NCBI GenBank assembly: GCA_900545085.1 | Contig: UQXU01000012.1 | Span: 1 to 32,626 of the forward strand | DNA length: 32,626 bases | Direction of reading: 5' to 3' | Source of the DNA: an uncultured Eubacteriales bacterium | Lineage (GTDB): Bacteria > Bacillota > Clostridia > Christensenellales > Christensenellaceae | Shown: positions 25,844 through 32,626 of the stretch, one piece after another | Position numbering within the stretch: position 1 is the stretch's first letter | Layout: the number at the start of each line of letters is the position of its first letter | The notes under the pieces: generated by a model | What the model was told of the DNA's origin: nothing | Database searches by the model: none | The model's input: only the letters and a program-made list of their open reading frames with translations | Made by a program: the position numbers and the translations under genes

Positions 25844-27640
25844 ATGAACAGACAAGATTATATCAGAAATTTCTGCATAATAGCTCATATAGATCATGGC
25901 AAATCAACTCTTGCCGACCGCCTGATAGAAATGACAGGCACGGTCTCAAAGCGGGATATGGAAGATCAGCTTCTGGATACCATGGATCTGGAGCGTGAGC
26001 GAGGCATTACGATAAAGTCGCAGGCAGTGCGCATGTTCCATCAAAAAGATGGGAAAGAATACATATTCAATCTGATAGACACTCCCGGGCATGTCGATTT
26101 TACATATGAGGTTTCACGCTCTTTAGCGGCGTGCGAAGGCGCAATATTAGTAGTAGACGCCAGCCAGGGCATAGAGGCGCAGACACTCGCTAACGTATAT
26201 CTGGCGATGGACAACGATCTCGAACTGCTTCCGGTTATAAACAAGATAGATCTTCCTTCCGCGCGCGCGGACGAGGTCTGTCAGGAGATAGAGGATGTGC
26301 TCGGATTGGACTGCTCCGCTGCTCCCAGGATAAGCGCTAAAAACGGAATAGGAATTGATGAAGTGCTGGATGCTATAGTAGATTATCTCCCGGCTCCTTC
26401 CGGAGAAGAACAAGCTCCGCTTCGCGCTCTTATTTTCGATTCCTATTACGACAACTACAAGGGCGCGATAAGCTTTGTAAGGATAAAAGAGGGCAGTGTA
26501 AAAGCGGGAGACGCCGTGCGCTTTATGGCCGTGGGAAAAGAATACGAAGTCGTAGAAGTAGGCGTGTTTACGCCTTCTCTCAAAAGAACTGATATTCTGG
26601 AAGCCGGAGATGTAGGGTACATTGCTGCCAGCATAAAAAACGTGGCTGATACGCGCGTGGGCGACACGATAACAAATGCGGTCGGCGGCGCGCCGGAGCC
26701 TCTGCCCGGGTATAAAAAGGTTACGCCGATGGTGTTCTGCGGAATATATCCCGCGGATGGTGCGAGATACGATGACCTTCGCGACGCACTGGAAAAGCTG
26801 GAGCTGAACGACGCCTCGCTTCTGTTTGAACCGGACGTATCCACGGCGCTTGGATTTGGCTTTAGATGCGGCTTTTTAGGATTGCTGCATATGGAGATAG
26901 TTCAAATGCGTCTGGAGAGAGAGTTCGATTTGGATCTTGTGACGACAGCTCCTTCGGTAAGCTACCGCGTCATAAAGACAGACGGCACGGTGCTTAAAGT
27001 AGACAATCCTTCGAATCTGCCCGATCCCGCAGAGATAGACTATATGGAAGAGCCTATCGCAGGAGTGTCCGTAATGACTCCTACGGAATACGTGGGCGCG
27101 GTCATGGATCTCTGTCAGGAAAAGCGCGGCGTGTTCAAAAACATGGAATACATGGAAGAGACTCGCGCCGTTCTGCACTACGATATTCCGCTCTCAGAGA
27201 TAATATACGATTTCTTTGATCTTCTCAAATCCCGCACGAGAGGGTACGCCTCCATGGATTATGAGATAAAACGATATGAGAAGAGCGAATTGGTCCGCTT
27301 GGATATACTTCTGAACGGAGATATGTGCGACGCGCTTTCGCTCATAGTTCACAAAGACAGAGCTTACGCACGCGGCAGAGGAATAGCTGAAAAGCTGAAG
27401 GAGGTTATTCCGCGCCAGATGTTCGAAGTGCCGATTCAGGCGGCGATAGGAGGGAAGATTATCGCCAGAGAGACGGTCCGCGCTATGCGGAAGGACGTGC
27501 TCGCGAAGTGCTACGGCGGCGACATATCGCGTAAAAAAAAGCTTTTGGAAAAACAAAAAGAAGGAAAAAAGCGCATGAGACAGGTCGGTTCGGTAGAGGT
27601 GCCGTCCGAAGCGTTTATGTCTGTGCTCAAGCTTGATTGA
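25844..27640 (+). CDS. lepA: Elongation factor 4 (LepA), ribosome back-translocase GTPase
   Basis: A 598-residue translational GTPase of standard length. G1 AHIDHGKST (14-22), G2 in RGITIKSQ, G3 DTPGHVDF (about 78-85) and G4 NKIDLPSA are present. The C-terminal LepA-specific domain is visible near the end ([33 protein letters not shown] pattern). It acts on ribosomes to influence elongation and initiation under stress. It lies upstream of hemW and the hrcA operon, the same order as in Bacillus. The ribosome binding site is AGAGGA. A terminator follows directly. Confidence 0.98.
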   Translation: MNRQDYIRNFCIIAHIDHGKSTLADRLIEMTGTVSKRDMEDQLLDTMDLERERGITIKSQAVRMFHQKDGKEYIFNLIDTPGHVDFTYEVSRSLAACEGAILVVDASQGIEAQTLANVYLAMDNDLELLPVINKIDLPSARADEVCQEIEDVLGLDCSAAPRISAKNGIGIDEVLDAIVDYLPAPSGEEQAPLRALIFDSYYDNYKGAISFVRIKEGSVKAGDAVRFMAVGKEYEVVEVGVFTPSLKRTDILEAGDVGYIAASIKNVADTRVGDTITNAVGGAPEPLPGYKKVTPMVFCGIYPADGARYDDLRDALEKLELNDASLLFEPDVSTALGFGFRCGFLGLLHMEIVQMRLEREFDLDLVTTAPSVSYRVIKTDGTVLKVDNPSNLPDPAEIDYMEEPIAGVSVMTPTEYVGAVMDLCQEKRGVFKNMEYMEETRAVLHYDIPLSEIIYDFFDLLKSRTRGYASMDYEIKRYEKSELVRLDILLNGDMCDALSLIVHKDRAYARGRGIAEKLKEVIPRQMFEVPIQAAIGGKIIARETVRAMRKDVLAKCYGGDISRKKKLLEKQKEGKKRMRQVGSVEVPSEAFMSVLKLD

Positions 27641-27651
27641 TTTAAGATGTG

Positions 27652-27677
27652 AAAAGCTCCCTGCGCGGGAGCTTTTT
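27652..27677 (+). terminator. Intrinsic terminator after lepA
   Basis: AAAAGCTCCC (27652-27661) pairs with GGGAGCTTTT (27667-27676) around the five-base loop TGCGC, running into T residues. Confidence 0.85.
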
Positions 27678-27751
27678 ATTGTAAGTTTTTAAAAATGATT
27701 TATTTTATAGATACTAATAAATGTATACTTGCAATCAGTTTTGTTTATTTG

Positions 27752-27760
27752 TGTTATAAT
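27752..27760 (+). promoter_or_regulatory. Possible extended -10 promoter of hemW
   Basis: TGTTATAAT is an extended -10 (TG, one base, TATAAT), 53 bases before the hemW start in an A/T-rich stretch. The nearest -35-like TTGCAA is 20 bases away, outside the ideal spacing. Confidence 0.5.
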
Positions 27761-27812
27761 TAATAATATATTAAATTTCGTAATATATTAAATGGAAAAA
27801 GAAAGGATGCGT

Positions 27813-28913
27813 ATGAGTAATACAATAGGATTATATGTACACATACCATTCTGCAAATCAAAGTGCGGATACTGCGACTTTGCTTCGTATTCCGGCCTTG
27901 CCGACAAGGAGGACGCATATATAAACGCAGTAATAAAAGAGGCGGAAAAATATGCGGAAAAAGAACTTACGGCAGAAACGGTTTATATCGGAGGAGGCAC
28001 GCCCTCTGTTCTAAAAGAAGGCAATCTGACGAGACTTGTAGATGGAATATCAAGATATATAAATATAGAAGCAAAAGAATTTACTATAGAGGCGAACCCG
28101 GAGTCTTTTTCCGAGAGCAAGGCTCGTGAGTACAAAAGCGTTGGCGCGGACAGAGTGTCTATGGGATTGCAGGCGACGCAGCCGGAGCTTCTCAGAGCAA
28201 TAGGGAGGATACACAGCTATCAGGACTTTCTAAATGCGTTGGACAATGCGAAAAAAATCGGATTTAAAAATATAAGCGCCGACCTTATGTACAGTCTGCC
28301 CGGGCAGACCCGCGGTATGGCGGAAGAGAGCGCGCGTATGCTGGCTTTGCTTGGGCTTCAGCATATATCAGCATATGCGCTCAAGCTGGAGCCGGGCGTC
28401 CCGATGTACGGCTGCGTCCAGCCGGAGGAGGATGAGGATAGGGAGATGTTCTATGCTATAAAAGGTGAGCTGGAGCAAGCCGGCTTCTCGCGGTATGAGA
28501 TATCCAACTTTTCAAAACCGGGATTTGAGAGCAAGCATAATTTAAAATACTGGCTGCTTGAGGATTACATAGGCCTGGGGCTTGGGGCTCATTCGTGCTA
28601 TGGCGGAGAGAGATTCGGCAATATGACTGATTTAAGAAAATACATCAAGTCGGCTGAGCGCGGGAGAAAGCTCAGCGTTTCCTCCCAGACTATAGGCGAC
28701 GTCAGGATAGAGCGCGTTATGCTTGAAACAAGGCTTGTGCGCGGAATGCCGATGAGCGTGATAGGAGAGAGCCGCGCGGCGGAGCAGCTTACAGAGCAGC
28801 TGGTAAAGCACGGCCTTGCTAAGCTTGAGGAAGGCCGGTTGATTCTGACTGATGCCGGAATGGATATACAAAATACAATAGTAGTTAAGATATGGGACGT
28901 TATGGCAAAGTAA
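27813..28913 (+). CDS. hemW: HemW-type radical SAM protein (heme chaperone / oxygen-independent coproporphyrinogen oxidase-like)
   Basis: A 366-residue radical SAM protein. The start CKSKCGYC (about 13-20) gives the CxxxCxxC cluster site followed by DF, the HemW pattern. IGGGTPS and ADLMYSLPGQT are further SAM-domain motifs, and a C-terminal HemN-type domain follows. HemW members insert heme into respiratory proteins rather than oxidising coproporphyrinogen, despite frequent misnaming. The start chosen is the ATG at 27813, after AAAGGATGCGT; upstream in-frame ATGs at 27792 and 27807 overlap or precede that site. It lies between lepA and hrcA as in Bacillus, with its own probable promoter and terminator. 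Confidence 0.93.
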   Translation: MSNTIGLYVHIPFCKSKCGYCDFASYSGLADKEDAYINAVIKEAEKYAEKELTAETVYIGGGTPSVLKEGNLTRLVDGISRYINIEAKEFTIEANPESFSESKAREYKSVGADRVSMGLQATQPELLRAIGRIHSYQDFLNALDNAKKIGFKNISADLMYSLPGQTRGMAEESARMLALLGLQHISAYALKLEPGVPMYGCVQPEEDEDREMFYAIKGELEQAGFSRYEISNFSKPGFESKHNLKYWLLEDYIGLGLGAHSCYGGERFGNMTDLRKYIKSAERGRKLSVSSQTIGDVRIERVMLETRLVRGMPMSVIGESRAAEQLTEQLVKHGLAKLEEGRLILTDAGMDIQNTIVVKIWDVMAK

Positions 28914-28938
28914 AAACTCCTTATCTTGTGTTTTTCAC

Positions 28939-28973
28939 AAAATATTCGCAGGGTTTTCTCGCGAATATTTTTT
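28939..28973 (+). terminator. Intrinsic terminator after hemW
   Basis: AATATTCGC (28941-28949) pairs with GCGAATATT (28961-28969), extended by A-T pairs, around an 11-base loop and followed by a T-rich tract. Confidence 0.8.
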
Positions 28974-28991
28974 ATATTTCTTGAAAAGCTA

Positions 28992-29020
28992 TTGACAAAA
29001 GTAGGGGCGTATGGTATCTT
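28992..29020 (+). promoter_or_regulatory. Sigma-A promoter of the hrcA-grpE-dnaK operon
   Basis: A perfect TTGACA (28992-28997) and TATCTT (29015-29020) are 17 bases apart, immediately upstream of the CIRCE operator. Confidence 0.8.
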
Positions 29021-29031
29021 TATATCAGATG

Positions 29032-29058
29032 TTAGCACTCGACAACCGAGAGTGCTAA
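29032..29058 (+). promoter_or_regulatory. CIRCE operator (HrcA binding site)
   Basis: A perfect inverted repeat TTAGCACTC-N9-GAGTGCTAA, the exact CIRCE consensus. It covers the expected transcription start region, so bound HrcA blocks the operon, and the transcript also carries the hairpin in its leader. HrcA is the next gene, giving autorepression that is relieved by heat or misfolded protein via GroEL. Confidence 0.97.
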
Positions 29059-29081
29059 CAAAGAAAAGTGGGGTAAGCGAT

Positions 29082-30119
29082 ATGGCTCTAACGGATAGAA
29101 AAACCAAAATCCTACAGGCGATTATCGACGACTATATTTTGACGGGCATTCCGGTCGGGTCGCGCACTCTGTCAAAGCGTGCCGATCTAAAGCTGTCATC
29201 AGCCACAATACGAAACGAAATGGCAGATTTAGAAGAGGAAGGGTATCTGGAGCAGCCTCATACTTCTGCGGGACGAATGCCGTCGGATAAGGCGTATCGT
29301 CTGTATGTAGATACGTTGATGCGTGTGGGCAGTTTGTCAACTCCGGAACGCGAGCACATCAAGGCTTATTACGACGAGAAAATGGGCGAGATGGAAGCGG
29401 TGGTCAATGCGACGGCAAAGGTGTTGTCGGATGTGACCCACATGACGAGTCTCGTACTTCCGCCGCAGATAGACAGAACGGAGATAAAGCGTATTCAGAT
29501 AGTAAAGCTATCCGAAGTTCGCGGTCTTTTGTTATTTGTTTTTAACACCGGATTGGTTAAAGATACGGTTATTCCGCTCGAACCCGGTATGGATGAGAGC
29601 TACTTGGAAATGATCTCGAATGTGCTGACTGAGAAAGTCGCGAATCAGCGATTGGCTGAAGCTGTGGCTTCTGTCAGATCTATGATGAGCAGAGAGATGA
29701 GCGAGCATAGGAGATTTATGGAAAGCCTGCTGGATATTGTTCAGAGCAGGTCGAGACAGTCTCAGAGGTCGATAGTGCTGGGCGGAGCTAACAATATATT
29801 CAATCATCCGGAGTATCGCGATCTTGAAAGGGCGCGCGGCTTCCTACAGCTGTTAGAAACTAAAGATGTGCTTTACAATCTTTTGGACAGCTCGATGGAT
29901 ATGGAGTTTACAATAAAAATCGGGCATGAGAACGGCGTAGACGAACTGAAGGATATGAGCGTAATAACTGCGACATATCGTGCGGGCAACGACACGATAG
30001 GCTCCTTCGGCGTTATCGGTCCGACCAGAATGGATTACGCCAGAGTGCTTTCCGTGATGAATTACATAGGGGAGAGCATAAACCATATACTCAGCAATAT
30101 GCTGAAGCCGGACGGCTGA
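29082..30119 (+). CDS. hrcA: Heat-inducible transcription repressor HrcA
   Basis: A 345-residue protein of normal length. The N-terminal winged helix contains PVGSRTLSKRADLKLSSATIRNEMADLEEEGYL (about 25-57), and HTSAGRMPSDKAYRLYVD (about 60-77) is the family signature. The C-terminal part is the GAF-like dimerisation domain. It represses class I heat shock genes by binding CIRCE. The start is the ATG at 29082, 23 bases after the CIRCE element, because the family begins M-x-L-x-x-R-x-x-x-I-L. The open frame extends upstream across the promoter, but that part is not coding. The ribosome binding site (GTGGGG) is modest. Confidence 0.97.
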   Translation: MALTDRKTKILQAIIDDYILTGIPVGSRTLSKRADLKLSSATIRNEMADLEEEGYLEQPHTSAGRMPSDKAYRLYVDTLMRVGSLSTPEREHIKAYYDEKMGEMEAVVNATAKVLSDVTHMTSLVLPPQIDRTEIKRIQIVKLSEVRGLLLFVFNTGLVKDTVIPLEPGMDESYLEMISNVLTEKVANQRLAEAVASVRSMMSREMSEHRRFMESLLDIVQSRSRQSQRSIVLGGANNIFNHPEYRDLERARGFLQLLETKDVLYNLLDSSMDMEFTIKIGHENGVDELKDMSVITATYRAGNDTIGSFGVIGPTRMDYARVLSVMNYIGESINHILSNMLKPDG

Positions 30120-30174
30120 TATACAAAAGAAGACTTAGAACGATTGCGTAACCACGCGGAAGGATGGTACTGAC

Positions 30175-30762
30175 ATGGCAGAAAAGGAAAAAGATATATT
30201 AAACGAAGAGATAGAACAGGACGCGATAGAAACGGAAGCGGCGGAGACAGAACCTCAGGAAGATGCTGAGAAAAAGTCAGACAAAGCTTCTAAAAAAGAA
30301 AAAAAGAGCGAGAAAAACTCGGAAATAGAAAAGCTTAAGGCTGAAAAGGAAGAGTACCTGAATGCTCTGATTCGCGAACGCGCCGATTTTGAAAACTACA
30401 AAAAGAGAAACGCAGCCGCATCTTCTAAGGCTTATGAGGATGGTCAGATGGACGCGCTGGAAGCAATTCTGCCCGTGCTGGATAATCTCGAAAGAGGCCT
30501 CGCGGCGGCCGCAGATGAAGAAAGCGCGCTGAAAAAAGGCGTTGAGATGGTCATGCGCCAGATGCTGGACGCAATGGAAAAGCTCGGGGCTAAAGAGATA
30601 GCGGCCGAAGGCGAAAGTTTCGATCCGAATTTGCACAACGCCGTTATGCAGGTCGAGCCGGAAGAGGGTGAAGAAAGCGGACAGGTAAAAGAAGTTCTGA
30701 TGAAGGGCTTTACGTACAAAGATAAAGTTTTGCGCCACAGCATGGTCAAGGTTATATCCTGA
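30175..30762 (+). CDS. grpE: GrpE, nucleotide exchange factor for DnaK
   Basis: A 195-residue protein. A long acidic and lysine-rich N-terminal stretch (about 1-60), likely disordered or coiled coil, precedes the conserved GrpE region: ALIRERADFENYKKRNA (about 63-79), LDNLERGLAA and the C-terminal beta-domain with FDPNLHNAVMQVE (about 149-161) and KGFTYKDKVLRHSMVKV. It releases ADP from DnaK. It lies 55 bases after hrcA and 74 bases before dnaK, in the CIRCE-controlled operon; no separate promoter is clear. Confidence 0.97.
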   Translation: MAEKEKDILNEEIEQDAIETEAAETEPQEDAEKKSDKASKKEKKSEKNSEIEKLKAEKEEYLNALIRERADFENYKKRNAAASSKAYEDGQMDALEAILPVLDNLERGLAAAADEESALKKGVEMVMRQMLDAMEKLGAKEIAAEGESFDPNLHNAVMQVEPEEGEESGQVKEVLMKGFTYKDKVLRHSMVKVIS

Positions 30763-30836
30763 CTCGGTGCGTTAACATAAATAGATTATTGACAAGCAAC
30801 ACACATGCCATAGGGCAATTTAGGAGGTAAATAGTT

Positions 30837-32626
30837 ATGAGCAAAGTAATTGGTATAGACTTAGGTACAACAAATAGCTGTGTAGCAGTAATGGAAGGCG
30901 GCGAGCCTACGGTAATCCCTAACGCGGAAGGCGCGCGTACTACGGCTTCTGTAGTAGCGTTCACTAAGAACGGCGAGCGTCTGGTAGGTCAGGTCGCTAA
31001 GCGTCAGGCTGTAACAAACCACGACCGCACGATTTCTTCTATCAAGCGCGATATGGGTACTGACAGACGCGTAACTATCGACGGCAAATCCTACAGCCCG
31101 CAGGAAATATCCGCAATGATACTTTCCAAATTGAAGGCTGATGCAGAGGCATATCTCGGAGAAACAGTAACTCAGGCTGTAATTACAGTTCCGGCTTATT
31201 TCTCCGACGCTCAGCGCCAGGCTACGAAGGACGCAGGTAAGATAGCAGGTCTGGAAGTTCTTCGTATTGTAAACGAGCCTACGGCTGCTGCGCTTGCGTA
31301 TGGTCTGGATAAAGAAGACAGCCAGAAGATACTGGTATACGACCTGGGCGGCGGTACATTCGACGTATCTTTGCTGGAGATCGGCGGAGGCGTAATTGAG
31401 GTTCTGGCTACCAGCGGCAACAACCGTCTGGGCGGCGACGACTTCGACAACAAGATTGTAGATTGGATGGTAGCAGAATTCAAGAAGGCCGAGGGCATTG
31501 ATTTGTCCGGAGATGCAGCGGCTATGCAGCGTCTGAAAGATGCAGCTGAGAAGGCAAAGATTGACCTTTCCGGCGTAATGCAGACAAACATCAACCTCCC
31601 CTTCATCACGATGGACGCTTCCGGTCCGAAGCATCTCGACCTGACGCTCTCTCGCGCTCAGTTCGACAAGCTGACAGAGGATCTTGTAAAAGCTACAGAA
31701 GGTCCGACAAACCGCGCTCTTTCTGACGCAGGTCTGAAGCCTTCCGAGGTAGATAAAATCGTACTGGTCGGCGGTTCTTCCAGAATTCCCGCAGTTCAGG
31801 ACATGGTTAAGAGAATCACGGGCAAAGAGCCTTTCAAGGGTATCAACCCCGATGAGTGCGTAGCTCTCGGCGCTGCTATTCAGGCGGGCGTACTGGGCGG
31901 TGAAGTTAAGGACGTGCTGCTGCTTGACGTAACTCCGCTTTCTCTGGGTATAGAAACTCTGGGCGGCGTATTCACAAAGCTGATTGACCGCAACACAACC
32001 ATCCCCGCTAAGAAGAGTCAGGTATTCTCTACGGCTGCCGACGGTCAGACAAGCGTTGAAATTCACGTGCTCCAGGGCGAGCGTGAGATGGCGGCGGACA
32101 ACAAGACTTTGGGCCGTTTCAACCTGACGGGCATTCCCGCAGCTCCCAGAGGCGTACCTCAGATTGAAGTTTCGTTTGATATTGACGCAAACGGCATAGT
32201 TCATGTTTCCGCAAAGGACATGGGTACAGGAAACGAGCAGAACATTACAATTACAGCTTCTACAAACCTCTCCGATGCAGATATAGATGCAGCAGTAAAA
32301 GAAGCTGAGAAATTCGCAGAAGAAGATAAGAAGCGCAAAGAGGAAATCGAAGCTCGCAACAACGCCGACAGCCTGATATATCAGACAGAAAAGACTATCA
32401 AGGATCTCGGCAAAAAGATTCCGGATGCAGAAAAGAAAGCCCTCGAAGAAAAGGTCGAAACTCTGAAGAAGGCGGTCGCAGGTACGAACGTAGAGGAGAT
32501 TAAGCTCGCTACAGATGCTCTTGTTCAGGCTTCGCAGGAGACGTTCGGGAAGATTTATCAGCAGCAGGGTGCGCAGGGCACTCCGGGTGCTGGAGATCCC
32601 GGCGCAGGCGCAGGAGCAGCTCAGGA
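30837..32626 (+). CDS. dnaK: Chaperone DnaK (Hsp70), cut by the window edge
   Basis: It starts at ATG 30837 with TAGGAGGT upstream and is open to the last base, giving 596 full codons and no stop. [18 protein letters not shown] (5-22), [42 protein letters not shown] and [11 protein letters not shown] mark the ATPase domain. [17 protein letters not shown] (about 361-377) begins the substrate-binding domain. The end is reached in a Q/G/A-rich tail, so only about 20 residues including the usual acidic end are missing. The short segment between the IKRDMGT region and YSPQEIS lacks the roughly 25-residue insert of Gram-negative DnaKs, a Gram-positive trait. dnaJ is expected beyond the edge. Confidence 0.98.
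   Translation, partial: MSKVIGIDLGTTNSCVAVMEGGEPTVIPNAEGARTTASVVAFTKNGERLVGQVAKRQAVTNHDRTISSIKRDMGTDRRVTIDGKSYSPQEISAMILSKLKADAEAYLGETVTQAVITVPAYFSDAQRQATKDAGKIAGLEVLRIVNEPTAAALAYGLDKEDSQKILVYDLGGGTFDVSLLEIGGGVIEVLATSGNNRLGGDDFDNKIVDWMVAEFKKAEGIDLSGDAAAMQRLKDAAEKAKIDLSGVMQTNINLPFITMDASGPKHLDLTLSRAQFDKLTEDLVKATEGPTNRALSDAGLKPSEVDKIVLVGGSSRIPAVQDMVKRITGKEPFKGINPDECVALGAAIQAGVLGGEVKDVLLLDVTPLSLGIETLGGVFTKLIDRNTTIPAKKSQVFSTAADGQTSVEIHVLQGEREMAADNKTLGRFNLTGIPAAPRGVPQIEVSFDIDANGIVHVSAKDMGTGNEQNITITASTNLSDADIDAAVKEAEKFAEEDKKRKEEIEARNNADSLIYQTEKTIKDLGKKIPDAEKKALEEKVETLKKAVAGTNVEEIKLATDALVQASQETFGKIYQQQGAQGTPGAGDPGAGAGAAQ

Noticed and set aside
28926..29081. N-terminal extension of HrcA
   Set aside because: The in-frame extension runs over the hemW terminator, the promoter and the CIRCE element, and family members start at the ATG at 29082.
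30789..30816. Separate promoter for dnaK
   Set aside because: A TTGACA is present at 30789, but no acceptable -10 lies 16-18 bases downstream.
30861..32204. A 447-codon open frame antisense to dnaK
   Set aside because: Long antisense frames opposite dnaK are a known by-product of codon bias in this gene. The translation has no domain logic and there is no ribosome binding site.

Overview
This window is chromosomal DNA from a Gram-positive (Firmicutes), anaerobic, Clostridia-like bacterium. The evidence is an HrcA-CIRCE controlled lepA-hemW-hrcA-grpE-dnaK cluster, a DnaK without the long N-terminal-lobe insert typical of Gram-negative homologues, a minimal SUF-type Fe-S system (one SufC ATPase and one SufB/SufD-type scaffold), a [4Fe-4S]-type dihydroxyacid dehydratase, AGGAGG-type ribosome binding sites and sigma-A-like promoters. 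Genus cannot be decided from the sequence.

Layout. (1) 39-2634, minus strand: an operon of a nadD-yqeK fusion, rsfS, a crotonase-family gene and a 49-residue membrane protein. (2) 2800-3639: a membrane protein of unknown function. (3) 3640-4129: the only long gene-free stretch. It has a strong promoter, a structured RNA ending in an intrinsic terminator, and further hairpins before ilvB. (4) 4130-11652: branched-chain amino acid genes ilvB, ilvN, ilvC, ilvD, then a DUF815-type AAA+ ATPase, then threonine ammonia-lyase ilvA. The ilvA frame has no ATG/GTG/TTG before its PLP-lysine region, so an AUA or AUU start is inferred. (5) 11736-21050, minus strand: a cell-surface block. It holds two paralogous lipoproteins with lamin-tail repeats and a CotH kinase domain, an AlgX/DHHW-type protein with a very basic N-terminal tail, and an MBOAT O-acyltransferase. 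One lipoprotein is intact; the other is split by a frameshifting deletion. (6) 21269-22423: gamma carbonic anhydrase and a LUD-domain protein. (7) 22506-25679, minus strand: an unknown 137-residue protein, sufB-like, sufC and birA. (8) 25844-32626: lepA, hemW, hrcA, grpE and dnaK, with dnaK running off the right edge.

How the genes work together. ilvA makes 2-oxobutyrate from threonine, and ilvBNCD turn pyruvate and 2-oxobutyrate into the keto-acid precursors of valine and isoleucine. IlvD needs an Fe-S cluster and HemW-type proteins carry one, so the SUF genes are functionally relevant. MBOAT plus DHHW proteins are the usual pair for O-acylating an exported polymer. The neighbouring CotH/lamin-tail lipoproteins would act on the same side of the membrane. 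HrcA represses its own operon through the perfect CIRCE element.

Most worth following up: the structured ilvB leader, the missing canonical start of ilvA, the deletion-disrupted CotH paralog, the basic tail of the DHHW protein, and the crotonase lacking one of the two family catalytic glutamates. All calls come from reading the sequence; no database search or folding program was run.
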